DNA of 41,894 nt, taken from positions 1-41,894 of the forward strand of contig JBAWZR010000002.1 of the NCBI GenBank assembly GCA_037142915.1, read 5' to 3'. This DNA is from JBAWZR01 sp037142915 (GTDB taxonomy: Bacteria > Patescibacteriota > Minisyncoccia > Moranbacterales > UBA1568). Positions 23,361 through 32,747 of the stretch are shown one piece after another (the first letter of the stretch is position 1; every line of letters begins with the position of its first letter). A program made the translations under genes and the position numbers. The notes below the pieces were generated by a model that had not been told where the DNA came from, ran no database searches, and saw only the letters and a program-made list of their open reading frames with translations.

Positions 23361-24988
23361 AAAAGCAAGATTGGTTTTTGGGCATTGGCGGGATGACACT
23401 TTTCGTAGTGGCACTGCTTTTCAAATATTCAGGAGTTTTGCCGTCAATGAATATCGCAGAGAGTGGTTTCCTCATAGTGGTAATCTTTTTGTTCGCGTTG
23501 TATCGACCGGTATGGGCATTTGTGATGTTATTGATTTTACTCCCATTGGAAACATTTTCACTCTTGCCGGAGAGTTTCGGTGTGCGCTTGCGACCATATC
23601 AGGTTTTGACCGGGTGTTTGTATGGCGCTTTGTTTGTTCGTTGGTTATCGGGTCGGTTACCAGTGGGATGGTTTCGTTTGGTCTGGGCTGATTGGTTGAT
23701 GATCGTATTTGGACTGGGTTCAATCGTGAGCGCCTTCACATCTGTAACATTATCGGCAAGTTTGAAACAGGTATTTATCGTGTGGTCGTTTTTATTACTT
23801 TACTTTTTGACGCGGTATTTTCTTCGGAGCGAGCGGGATATTTGTCGGATTGTGCCTTTTACATTTTTGTCGGCGCTCGGTGTCTCTGGTTTCGCTTTGT
23901 GGCAGAGTGTTCGCGGTCTCTTGGGGATGGAGAATTTTACGGCTATGGCGGGGCGACCGAATAGCACCTTGACCGAAGCAGATTGGTTGGGATTATTTGG
24001 GGTGGTGATATTGACCGCGGTGCTCGTGGTGATCGGCAAAAAATCAGCCAAGAAGTTTACTGATGGAAATTTTCAGTACCAGATGATTCTCGGATGGTTC
24101 GGCTGGTGGTTGGCGTTGATCGGGGCAGTTATCCTCTTGACCGTGACCGTGACGCGGAGTGCTTGGGTGGCGTCTCTCGTGGTGGCGATTCTCTTCACGA
24201 TGTGGATCGTGGCGCGGTGTTATCGTGCGCAGGAAACTTGGGTGACTGGGATTTCGAAACTGTGCGGTGTATTGCTGACGATGGTTATAAGTATCGCGAT
24301 CGGTTCCCAGTTGACAGCGTTCTCTTTGGGACAGCGGGCGGTGTCCACTGGTGGGTGGCAGTCTATTACGATAGCGTGTGAAATGCCAAATGCCATACTT
24401 CCGCCACCGAGAATTCAGAGCGCGGATGAATTGATGCAGTATTCGTGTCGTCATATTAATCTTGAGGACATTGATGCTGAGAAAGCCGCCGGTAATTTTG
24501 TGATGTCAGTTGAGCGTCCTGATCCCAATGTAGCGACACGATCGAATATTTATTCACAAGTGCGTGGAGTATTACAAACTCATCCGATATTCGGTATCGG
24601 CTGGGGGAGTATCGGTGACATTCTCGGGCGTGATGCCAGTGGCAATGCGCTCAACGCGAGCAATATATTTCTCGAAGTCTGGTTGGGTGCGGGGATACTT
24701 GGCGCATTGGCGTTCGGGTTGGTGTGGTTTGGTATCGGGATCTTGGCGATGTGGAATGTCTGGCAGGATATTTTTAGCGGAAAATTTTTGAATATCCCAC
24801 CAGCTCTTCTGCGTCCATTTCCGATTGCGACGGTATTATCATCGATACTTTCAGTCTTCATTCTTTTCTCATGGTTTGGTATCACGGTTTTTAATCTTTT
24901 CAATTCCGGTATCCTACTTGGTTTCATCTGGGTTTGGCTCGCCGTCGCCGTGAGCGTGGTGACCAGGAAGAGTGAAACAGTAAACTAA
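23357..24988 (+). CDS. O-antigen ligase/polymerase-like membrane protein (Wzy/WaaL family)
   Basis: The 543-residue polytopic protein has about 12 hydrophobic helices. The Wzy_C region has LLTVTVTRSAWVASLVVAIL, a large external loop (about residues 310-420), then HPIFGIGWGSIGDILG and NIFLEVWLGAGILGALAF, the classic ligase/polymerase ending. These enzymes polymerise lipid-linked repeats or transfer the chain to an acceptor on the outer membrane face. I chose the ATG at 23357, which overlaps the preceding TGA as ATGA; an earlier in-frame start at 23249 would lie deep inside the glycosyltransferase gene. The acceptor may be a protein or peptidoglycan, since no lipid A genes are seen. Confidence 0.85.
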   Translation: MKKQDWFLGIGGMTLFVVALLFKYSGVLPSMNIAESGFLIVVIFLFALYRPVWAFVMLLILLPLETFSLLPESFGVRLRPYQVLTGCLYGALFVRWLSGRLPVGWFRLVWADWLMIVFGLGSIVSAFTSVTLSASLKQVFIVWSFLLLYFLTRYFLRSERDICRIVPFTFLSALGVSGFALWQSVRGLLGMENFTAMAGRPNSTLTEADWLGLFGVVILTAVLVVIGKKSAKKFTDGNFQYQMILGWFGWWLALIGAVILLTVTVTRSAWVASLVVAILFTMWIVARCYRAQETWVTGISKLCGVLLTMVISIAIGSQLTAFSLGQRAVSTGGWQSITIACEMPNAILPPPRIQSADELMQYSCRHINLEDIDAEKAAGNFVMSVERPDPNVATRSNIYSQVRGVLQTHPIFGIGWGSIGDILGRDASGNALNASNIFLEVWLGAGILGALAFGLVWFGIGILAMWNVWQDIFSGKFLNIPPALLRPFPIATVLSSILSVFILFSWFGITVFNLFNSGILLGFIWVWLAVAVSVVTRKSETVN

Positions 24989-24997
24989 GATTTTATT

Positions 24998-26152
24998 ATG
25001 CGTATAGGAATAGACTTGAGGAATGTCGGGAAACAACGAACGGGAGATGAGGCTGTGTTTTTTCACCTGACTCGGGGTTTGGCGCGACTCAATCCGACCG
25101 AGCATGAGTTTCGGTTGTTCGTCGATAATCGTACTGAGGAAGAACTCCAGATATTGAGAGCGCGATTGGAAATTGTCGGTAAGGAAAATTGGTCTTTTGT
25201 GAATCTAGAGACGAGCGGACGGTTTCATTGGAATGCTATCGCTTTGCCTCGGGCGTTGCGGGCAGAGCATCTCGATGTGTACCACACACAATATATTACG
25301 CCGTTTTTCGTGCCGAAGGAGATAGCGATTGTAACGCATATCCACGATGTGTCGTTCGCCCTCTATCCGGAGCATATCCAGTGGAAGGATCGTTTATTTC
25401 TCTCTTTGTTGATTCCTCGGAGTCTGCGGGCGGCTCGCAAGATTATCGCCGTGTCGGAATTTACCAAACGGGAAATTGTGGAGTGTTACGGTATCGCGGA
25501 GGAGAAGATTGCCGTGGTATACAATGCGGTGGGGGATGATTTCTTATCACTGAATACTAATACCGAGGACTTGGAGCGGGTGCGAACGAAATATCATCTG
25601 CCAGCGCAATTCGCGGTCTGTGTTGGGACACTGCAACCACGCAAAAACATTCCGGCTTTTTTGCGAGCCTTCGCGCGACTGCGGGAGCGATTGCCCAATG
25701 CGAAGGTGGTGCTGGTTGGCAGTCGTACCGCACATAATGTCGATACGGAGATTGATCAGGTGATCACTGAAGAGCACCTCGAACAAACAGTGATTTTTCC
25801 TGGCTTCATAGAGCAAGTTGATCTACCGAGTGTGATCGGGCTGTCCGAGATGCTCGTCTTTCCATCCTTGTATGAGGGGTTCGGCATCCCGGTGCTCGAG
25901 GCGATGAGTCAGGGCGTTTCGGTCGTTTCGGCGGATATTCCCAGCCTGAACGAAGTGGCTGGCGGGGCTTCGATACGGGTTAACACTGCTGATACGGAAG
26001 CATTTACACATATACTGCAACGAGTCTTTACGGATGAACCGCTTCGTGATACTCTACGAGAGAAAGGTTTTTCCCAGATACAAGAATTTTCGTGGGAAAA
26101 AAATGCTCGGCAATTACTTGCTGTGTATGAGTCTTGTTTGCTTATACAATAA
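24998..26152 (+). CDS. GT4-family glycosyltransferase
   Basis: The 384-residue GT-B enzyme starts MRIGIDLRNVGKQRTGDEAV. It has HDVSFALYPEHIQWKDRL (about 113-130), a donor domain opening FAVCVGTLQPRKNIPAFLRA (about 203-222) and the EX7E motif EGFGIPVLEAM (about 294-304). It is similar in layout to the enzyme at 22209 and is probably a paralogue adding a different sugar to the same chain. It lies 9 nt after the ligase-like gene. Donor and acceptor are unknown. Confidence 0.9.
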   Translation: MRIGIDLRNVGKQRTGDEAVFFHLTRGLARLNPTEHEFRLFVDNRTEEELQILRARLEIVGKENWSFVNLETSGRFHWNAIALPRALRAEHLDVYHTQYITPFFVPKEIAIVTHIHDVSFALYPEHIQWKDRLFLSLLIPRSLRAARKIIAVSEFTKREIVECYGIAEEKIAVVYNAVGDDFLSLNTNTEDLERVRTKYHLPAQFAVCVGTLQPRKNIPAFLRAFARLRERLPNAKVVLVGSRTAHNVDTEIDQVITEEHLEQTVIFPGFIEQVDLPSVIGLSEMLVFPSLYEGFGIPVLEAMSQGVSVVSADIPSLNEVAGGASIRVNTADTEAFTHILQRVFTDEPLRDTLREKGFSQIQEFSWEKNARQLLAVYESCLLIQ

Positions 26153-26185
26153 AGTATTCCCAGTTAATATTTGAATATTCAATAT

Positions 26186-27424
26186 ATGTTGCAAGAATTG
26201 CCACCCTCACTTTCTTCTATGGGACGCTCGCGTTTAACTGGTTCTGGTGCGCCTCAGAATAAAAAACCGTCACCGAAAAAATTTAGTCGCGGGAAAAAGA
26301 TAGCTTTGGGAATAGTCACCGTGCTCCTTATTGTGGGCGGGCTTGCGTTTTGGAAAGCGGATTCAGTCATCAAAAAGATCTCCCCGAATGGTGGTTTGTT
26401 TTCCAGCTTGGTTCATTCGTTACCGGGTGTGAGCTCGACGCTCCAAGGTGAATCCGATGGTCGGATCAATATCCTCTTGTTGGCGATGCGCGGTGAAGGC
26501 GTGGAGGGTGGAGGCACGCTGGCCGATACGATCGAGGTACTTAGCTTGCATATCGCCAAAGATTCCAATGACACGAGTCGGGCATCGTTAGTTTCGATTC
26601 CGCGTGACTTGTATGTCAGTGTCCCAGGGAAAGACGAAAAGAGGAAGATCAATGCGGTGTATGCTTTGGGGAATGAGCGCGATGCCAAGCGCGGTGGTAT
26701 GGACGATATGAGGAAGGTCGTCGGTGATGTGACTGGTCTGCCAATCCAGTATGCCGTAGTGATTAACTATCAAGGATTTACCGATCTTGTGAATGCTTTG
26801 GGCGGGATCAATGTGCATCTTGATGCCGCGTTTGATGAGAATGTGCAATTCCAGCAGGCGCAGGTCTGCGACCCGTATGTTTTTACTGTTCCGACGAACC
26901 CGGTTCAGTATGAGACGAAGTACGGTACTCGTCCGAGTGGTCGGAAGTATATTTCTAAACAATATCCGCTTTGTTACAATAAAGATGAGGAATGCGGAGG
27001 AAACTTTGCCTTGCCGGCCGGAGACAATCACTTGGATGGTATCGGTGCACTCTGTTTTGCTCGGGCACGATACACCACGACTGACTTCGATCGGGCGCGT
27101 CGACAGCAGGAAGTGATCCAATCAGTGCGGCAAAAAGCGACGAGTCTTGGGACGCTTACCGATATTTCGACAGTTAACAAAATGCTGGGTGCTTTGGGAA
27201 ATAACCTGAAGACGGATCTCGAACCGTGGGAGATGGAACGATTTTTCGAGCTATACAAGAACAAGTTCTCAGCAGTCACTCCGAAAACTGCAGTGATTGA
27301 TGATTCGAGTTCACCTACCGGATTTCTGTATGCGCCTGCAATGACTCCGGAAACCGGTTATATTCTGCTTCCGAAGGGTGATACTTATGATCAGATCAAA
27401 GCGTATTTCCAAAAGATACCGTAA
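26186..27424 (+). CDS. LytR-CpsA-Psr (LCP) family glycopolymer transferase
   Basis: The 412-residue protein has a basic cytoplasmic start, one membrane helix (about 38-58, IALGIVTVLLIVGGLAFW) and an external LCP domain. Conserved elements are NILLLAM, LADTIEVLSLH, LVSIPRDLYVSVPG with the key Arg, KINAVYALG and FDRARRQQEVI. LCP proteins attach lipid-linked glycopolymers to the cell wall. A stretch of about 60 residues (near 228-288) with three or four Cys (QVCDPYVF, LCYNKDEECGG) interrupts the domain where relatives are shorter, suggesting disulfides. The start is uncertain: ATG 26186 is used, but TTG 26171 and ATG 26219 are in frame and none has a clear Shine-Dalgarno. Confidence 0.88.
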   Translation: MLQELPPSLSSMGRSRLTGSGAPQNKKPSPKKFSRGKKIALGIVTVLLIVGGLAFWKADSVIKKISPNGGLFSSLVHSLPGVSSTLQGESDGRINILLLAMRGEGVEGGGTLADTIEVLSLHIAKDSNDTSRASLVSIPRDLYVSVPGKDEKRKINAVYALGNERDAKRGGMDDMRKVVGDVTGLPIQYAVVINYQGFTDLVNALGGINVHLDAAFDENVQFQQAQVCDPYVFTVPTNPVQYETKYGTRPSGRKYISKQYPLCYNKDEECGGNFALPAGDNHLDGIGALCFARARYTTTDFDRARRQQEVIQSVRQKATSLGTLTDISTVNKMLGALGNNLKTDLEPWEMERFFELYKNKFSAVTPKTAVIDDSSSPTGFLYAPAMTPETGYILLPKGDTYDQIKAYFQKIP

Positions 27425-27432
27425 GGGTTTTT

Positions 27433-27457
27433 GTAGAGACGCAAGATTTTGCGTCTC
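27433..27457. repeat. Palindromic mini-repeat, copy C
   Basis: GTA followed by GAGACGCAA, GATT, TTGCGTCTC. It begins 9 nt after the LCP stop and forms a left-hand partner to copy D; the outer TAC is missing on the right. Confidence 0.9.
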
Positions 27458-27479
27458 ATGATGGTTTTCTTTCAACACA

Positions 27480-27504
27480 GAGACGCAAGATTTTGCGTCT
27501 CTAC
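27480..27504. repeat. Palindromic mini-repeat, copy D
   Basis: GAGACGCAA, GATT, TTGCGTCTC, then TAC. It is separated from copy C by 22 nt. Copies C and D together span 72 nt bounded by GTAGAGAC and GTCTCTAC. The next gene starts 19 nt later. Confidence 0.9.
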
Positions 27505-27522
27505 CCGATACAAGAATATTCT

Positions 27523-28359
27523 ATGTCTTCATCCGAAAAGTTACCCGAAATTTCTTTGATCGTTGCCTCGTATAAGCATCCTGAGACACTTCGATTGTGT
27601 TTGAATTCCTTGCGGGCAAGTTTGGTGAACGCAGCGTTCAATTATGAGATTCTTGTTGCTGACAGTGCTACAGAGATACCAACCAAGGATATGATGGCCA
27701 AGGATTTTCCTGAGATCTCGTTTTTCCCTTTTGAAAACAATGTCGGATTTCAGCGTATCGTCCGAGAGGGTTTGGAACACGCCCGAGGAGAATATCTGTT
27801 CGTGCTCAATTATGATATCGTTGCGCCGAATGATTCGATTGAAAAACTGCTCGCTTACCTCAAGTCGCATCCTGACGTAGGTATAGTCGGACCGAAGTTA
27901 CTTAATTTTAACGGGTCGATGCAACCGTCGGCATTCCGTTTTTATCGTCCATGGACGATACTCTATCGCCGTACATTTTTCGGTAAGTTTCCCTTCGCCA
28001 AAAAACATCTGAGCTGGTTTTTGATGGAAGATTTCGATCATGAGCATCCACAGGAAGTCGATTGGATTATGGGATCGGCGCTCTTGGTGCGGCGTGAGGC
28101 ATATGCAAAAGTTGGACCGATGGATACCCGATTCTTCATGTATATGGAGGATGTTGATTGGTGTCGGCGGTTTTGGGAGGCGGGATACAAGGTGGTATAT
28201 TACCCACAAGCGACACTGTTTCACTACCATGGCAAGGGGAGTGCCAAGGGGGGATTTCTCCGGTCGCTTTTGTTCAATCGTCTCACGTGGTATCACATCG
28301 CCAGTGCGTGGAAATATTTTTGGAAATACGCCGGTAAAAAAGTTCCCGAACATCAATAA
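27523..28359 (+). CDS. GT2-family glycosyltransferase (rhamnosyltransferase-like)
   Basis: The 278-residue GT-A enzyme begins LPEISLIVASYKHPETLRLC, the nucleotide-binding strand. A DXD-like LNYDIVAPND is near residue 108, and GSALLVRREAYAKVG plus FFMYMEDVDWCRRFWEAGY (about 195-225) carry the catalytic ED-containing acceptor motif of WbbL-type rhamnosyltransferases. It likely extends or primes the same surface glycan. The ATG at 27523 follows the C/D palindromic repeats; an in-frame TTG at 27493 would start inside copy D and is less likely. The S41 protease follows after 8 nt. Confidence 0.88.
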   Translation: MSSSEKLPEISLIVASYKHPETLRLCLNSLRASLVNAAFNYEILVADSATEIPTKDMMAKDFPEISFFPFENNVGFQRIVREGLEHARGEYLFVLNYDIVAPNDSIEKLLAYLKSHPDVGIVGPKLLNFNGSMQPSAFRFYRPWTILYRRTFFGKFPFAKKHLSWFLMEDFDHEHPQEVDWIMGSALLVRREAYAKVGPMDTRFFMYMEDVDWCRRFWEAGYKVVYYPQATLFHYHGKGSAKGGFLRSLLFNRLTWYHIASAWKYFWKYAGKKVPEHQ

Positions 28360-28367
28360 CAAATACT

Positions 28368-29681
28368 ATGGAAACAATCGAGACGCAAGAGCCTGTTCAA
28401 GAAGTATCTGTATCGCCAGCGAAAAAAAAATCTTTTTGGGAAGTTTTGTCAGTGACGCATTGGGTGTTTATCCTCGTTCTTGCAACGGGAATGTTCGGTC
28501 TGGGATGGCAACAGGCGAATCATTCCTCCTCGCGTGGTACTGTGACGGAGGCCCCGATCCCACTTCAAAAAGCAATCATCCAAAACACACAGACGCCTCA
28601 GGATGTGACGGTCGATTTTGGGCTTTTTTGGAAGGTTTGGAATCTGGTGCGAGAAAAGCATATCAATCGCGTTGATCTCGATGCAAATAAAATGCTCTAT
28701 GGAGCGATAAATGGTATGTTGGCTGCATCTGGCGATCCCTATACGAATTTTTTTGATCCGGAAGAGAATAAACAATTTACGGAAATGATAGACCAAACTT
28801 TTGATGGAATTGGCGCGGAAATGGGTATGAAGGAGAGAGTTCTCATTATCGTCGCACCTCTGGATGATTCGCCAGCTCAAAAAGCAGGGCTTATGGCTGG
28901 CGATGCCGTGCTTAAGATTGACGGTACGGATACGAGTTCGTTGACGCTTGATGAAGATGTGGCGAAAATCCGTGGCGCGAAGGGAACCGATGTCAAGTTG
29001 ACGATTTTTCGAGCTGGTGACAATGAGACCAAGGATATTGTCGTAAAACGCGATAAAATCCAAGTTAAAAGCGTGAAGTTTGAAATGAAATCCGATGGTA
29101 TTGCCTGGATTCGTATCAGTCAATTCGGTGAACAGACAACGACAGAATTTGCCGCTGCTGCCAAACAGGCGATGAACCAAAACGCAAAGGCAGTTATCGT
29201 CGATGTGCGCAATGATCCGGGGGGGTTGCTCATTTCAGCCGTCGATATCGCGGGATATTTTTTGCCCAACAAAAGCCCGGTCGTCATCGAGGAGAATTCT
29301 GCTGGAAAACGCGATACGCTCAATTCGTCAGGTAATCCGCCATTTGGTTCTCTGCCGGTCGTCGTCCTAATCGATGGTGGTAGTGCGAGTGCGTCGGAAA
29401 TCCTCGCCGGAGCACTTAAAGATGATGCGAGCGATCGTGTGACATTGGTTGGAATGAAGTCCTTCGGAAAGGGTTCGGTACAGGAGCGAATTCCCGTCAC
29501 GAGTGATACCTCGGTCAAGATCACCGTGGCGCATTGGCTCACACCTTCCGGAAAACAGATCAATAAACTCGGCATTACGCCTGATGTCGAAGTACCGATC
29601 ACTTCCGACGACATAACCAACAAAAAAGATCCTCAACTTGCCAAAGCCATCGAAATCCTCACAGGGAAAATTGGAAAGTAA
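28368..29681 (+). CDS. S41-family C-terminal processing peptidase
   Basis: The 437-residue protein has an N-terminal membrane helix (about 32-48), a helical region, a PDZ domain (about 140-225, with VAPLDDSPAQKAGLMAGD) and the S41 core. The dyad is Ser343 in GGSASASEI and Lys368 in MKSFGKGSVQ, 25 residues apart as in CtpA/Prc. It acts outside the membrane, trimming C-termini of exported proteins; its position in a glycan operon suggests envelope-protein turnover. The N-terminus (METIETQEP) contains an 11-nt match, GAGACGCAAGA, to one arm of the palindromic repeat. Confidence 0.92.
   Translation: METIETQEPVQEVSVSPAKKKSFWEVLSVTHWVFILVLATGMFGLGWQQANHSSSRGTVTEAPIPLQKAIIQNTQTPQDVTVDFGLFWKVWNLVREKHINRVDLDANKMLYGAINGMLAASGDPYTNFFDPEENKQFTEMIDQTFDGIGAEMGMKERVLIIVAPLDDSPAQKAGLMAGDAVLKIDGTDTSSLTLDEDVAKIRGAKGTDVKLTIFRAGDNETKDIVVKRDKIQVKSVKFEMKSDGIAWIRISQFGEQTTTEFAAAAKQAMNQNAKAVIVDVRNDPGGLLISAVDIAGYFLPNKSPVVIEENSAGKRDTLNSSGNPPFGSLPVVVLIDGGSASASEILAGALKDDASDRVTLVGMKSFGKGSVQERIPVTSDTSVKITVAHWLTPSGKQINKLGITPDVEVPITSDDITNKKDPQLAKAIEILTGKIGK
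28380..28390. repeat. Possible half copy of the palindromic mini-repeat
   Basis: GAGACGCAAGA is identical to one arm of copies A-D, lying at codons 5-8 of the S41 gene. Eleven bases could match by chance, so this is tentative. Confidence 0.3.
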
Positions 29682-29707
29682 AAGATACGGTCTCCTGATA
29701 GATTTTT

Positions 29708-29736
29708 TTTCAAAAAGAGTTTTTTCATGCTATACT
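29708..29736 (+). promoter_or_regulatory. Promoter 1 of a shared pair, for the PKD surface protein
   Basis: TCAAAAAGAGTTTTTTC (29710-29726), then ATGC and TATACT (29731-29736). The same 17-nt block stands at the same distance from TATACT at 32721-32747. The -35 is poor (TTTCAA at 17 nt), so the extended -10 or the block itself is probably important. Confidence 0.65.
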
Positions 29737-29790
29737 GAAATCAGTAGGGGAATTGGTTTTATATAAAAATAAATATTAAAAATAATCGTT

Positions 29791-32657
29791 ATGCAATACT
29801 TGCGGATCGTTGGCGGATTCTCGTTGAGCTTTTTGAGTATTTTTTTGTACTGACTTCTCCGGTGTCGGCAGCTGCCACGACGGATACATCTGCACCGGTT
29901 CCTGCGTCCAATCAATCTGTTCCTCTAGCCGGTACTGTCAATTGTTTTGACTATTACCATTTCGGTTCCGCTCAAGCCGATATCAGTACCAATTTGGCCT
30001 CGACCGTTTCGGGTGCGACATTGGGATTTACTGGGACGCTTTCCAATGACAACTCCTATCCGTTGGTGGACACTTCGGTCTATGTGAAGATTTTCCGCAA
30101 ACAGACGAATGAAACCGTATGGCATCAGAACGGGCATATTTTAGTCGATCAATTTTTCGCAGCAGAGCATATCGATCTGTCGGCCAAGGGGCAGAAGCCG
30201 TTCACTTTCACTTGGAAAGTTCCATCCTATGCCCTCTCCGGAGATTACTTCGCCACCACGTATGTAGTGACACAGAAGAAATTCAATTTCTTGGGACTTA
30301 CCTTCACCAATGATGTTAACGGTAATGTTGCTAATTTTAGTGTAATTGGCGAACAGACGACGAGTGTGTCAATCGACCCAAATACCCTCATGGTCGGCAA
30401 CGAGAAGAGTAGTCCAGTTCAGCCTGCAGTTTCGACGGATGCTACAACACCTGTTATTTTGGGAGCGAATGTTATTAACACTACTACTCAGGTACAGATA
30501 GTACCAGTTACTTGGACCGTGTATCATTGGGATGGTGTGGGTGAGGGTAATCAGATCGATCAGCGTACTGAGAAGATCTCTCTTAACCCCAAAGAAACGA
30601 AGCATGTCACCTACACTGTGGCTGATACCAAATACCCAGTCTATTTTTCTACACTTAAGGTTGTTTACCAGGATACTTCATCTATCGTTTCATTGCGCTT
30701 TGCACGCGATGGTATCGATCGGACCCGGATCAATTTCCCAGCTGTTACTAGCTATCCATTGGAAGCTGGTAAAACCGCCACCCTATTCTCTTGTCTACAC
30801 AATACATCGAATAGCGCCTCTGTTCAGAATGGTAAACTTAACCTCACAGTTACGGACAGCTCGGGAACAGTAATCGACTCATATGAATATACGGGTGATG
30901 TGACTGGGGCGATGATGGGAGTCAAACATGACTTCACGCCGAAGGAAACACTCGGTACATTTGATGTGAATGCTAAGCTATATCAAGATGGAAAGCTCGT
31001 AGATGAGTCGACGATGCACTATGACTGCACCACCCTAGGAGGAGTGTGTCCTCCAGCCAGTGCGACAACATTTCTCAAGACAATATCATCCAAGACCTTA
31101 CTTCTGACACTTTTATTGCTAACCATTATGTTGGGACTGATTTGGCGGATAGTACGGTCCAAGAAGTCTTCACAGCGATTGAGAGTTTGGTTTCTCGCTC
31201 TCCTGGTCGGCGTGGCGTGGCTCGTGACCGGCACCGGTGTACAGGCGGCCAGTGTGGTAGTGAAGGGAAGTGATATTCGTGATTCTGTAGATATCGACGG
31301 ATCTGGCGGGTATTGCAGTGCCAGTAGAACCTTGATCACCGCTACTTCCTCCGTTACCTACACGGCTAATGCCACGATTAACAATAGTCCGGCACCAGCT
31401 GTGTTCCCCGTCGGCACCACGGTTGTTTTTACACCGAAGTTGGGTGATATTTCTTGGTTTGCCAGTGGCAATAACTTCGATAGCCCCTATGGATTTTGGA
31501 AAGCAAATGCAGGAATGCTTCGTTTTCAGCAGTCGGTTATGCTATGGGTAGGCTGTAGCGGCGGTCAGAATTCTGGAACTTTAACGGGTTTACTCAGTGT
31601 TAATCCAGCTACTTTTACCTTTACACATACGGGAAGTACAGCGAGTCTCGATTGTTCGGTGGCCAAGGGTAAAGAAACCTGTACGATAACATCGGCGGGG
31701 AGTGTAATGACCCAAGTACATTTTAGTAATACCTATGGCAAGCTGTATACTTTCAATAGACGTTCAGAAACGCCAACCACTCCACCTTCTCTGAATACTG
31801 TTTACTCTGCTGCTGAAATAGGCCTCTCTTTTATTGCTAGTAATCCAAATAACCCTCCAGTGGCACCAGTCGTTACTGATACCAATACGATTGATAGCCA
31901 ACATGGACAGGGATCCATAAATGATCCGTTTACTATAAGTGCCGTTTCGACTGATCCGGAAGAGGATATGCTGCGGTATGGTTTTGACTGGAATATAGAT
32001 GGTGCGGTGGATGAATGGGTACCTGTGTCAGGCTATGTCGCCTCCGGTAGGAGCAGTTCGCTCAGTCACACTTGGACTACGGAGGGTACGAAACTATTCC
32101 AGGTTTTAGCACAGGATAAAAATGGGGGCTCATCGGGTTTCACTCAACATACGATTACTATCGCCCAGAAAATTAAGATCTGCCAAAATGCTTGCAATAG
32201 TGGTTTCGCTCCGGTCATACCTGTCGGACAGACGACAGGTACCATCTCGAATCTGACTAGCCCAGTCAAACTCGTTGCCTGCGCGAATAGTGATGCAGCT
32301 TGTGGAAATAGCGCCAATACTCTGACGAATAGCACGGTCACTTGGTCAGTCATCAATAACCCTTCCGGTAAAGTCACCGTTAATCCGACCAATTCGGTAA
32401 GTACGACTGTCTCTCAGAATACCGGAGGGAAAGCGGATAGCGCCACGGTTCATATTGCTTTCCCGTCCACTACCTATGCGCCGCGAGATATTAATGCGGT
32501 AGTGCCGTGTACGCCCAATTGCAAGTTCGACAGTGATCCCAGTACGAAATGTCAAGATGTGGTCATCCATGGTACGGATTTGAATCATTGCGGTGGATCA
32601 TGTCAGGCAACTGGCACCAAGGCCTGCGATTCCAATTGGAATGAGGTAGCGCCGTAA
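29791..32657 (+). CDS. Large PKD-domain surface protein, signal peptide split by a T7 frameshift
   Basis: The main frame is open to 32657, and its first usable start is GTG 29862, which lacks a signal peptide. Upstream, ATG 29791 encodes MQYLRIVGGFSLSFLSIF, a classic signal start, then hits TGA. Adding one T to the T7 run (29840-29846), or a -1 slip there, joins it to FFVLTSPVSAAATTDT with an ASA-like cleavage site. The product (~955 residues) then has beta-rich domains, two adjacent membrane segments encoded at about 31070-31255 (TLLLTLLLLTIMLGLIW and VWFLALLVGVAWLVTG), a PKD-like domain (about 31850-32165) and a Cys-rich C-terminus (NACNSG, CTPNCKFD, CGGSCQATG). The second helix resembles a signal peptide ending VQAAS, suggesting fusion of two surface proteins. 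Confidence 0.72.
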
Positions 32658-32674
32658 GCTCGCCAAAATCGAAG

Positions 32675-32704
32675 AAACCGAGTCTTACGAACTCGGTTTT
32701 TTTG
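32675..32704 (+). terminator. Intrinsic terminator of the PKD surface protein gene
   Basis: AAACCGAGT and ACTCGGTTT form a 9-bp stem with a 7-nt loop, followed by seven or more Ts. Confidence 0.9.
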
Positions 32705-32718
32705 TGGGAATGAAATTT

Positions 32719-32747
32719 TCTCAAAAAGAGTTTTTTCGTGGTATACT
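32719..32747 (+). promoter_or_regulatory. Promoter 2 of a shared pair, for the DUF4012 gene
   Basis: The block TCAAAAAGAGTTTTTTC (32721-32737), then GTGG and TATACT (32742-32747), has the same geometry as 29708-29736. Both leaders then contain CAGTAG-N-GG. The predicted leader is about 57 nt. Confidence 0.65.

Noticed and set aside
28449..29180. Minus-strand open frame of 243 codons opposite the S41 gene
   Set aside because: No promoter, ribosome-binding site or domain; the plus-strand protein has complete catalytic motifs.
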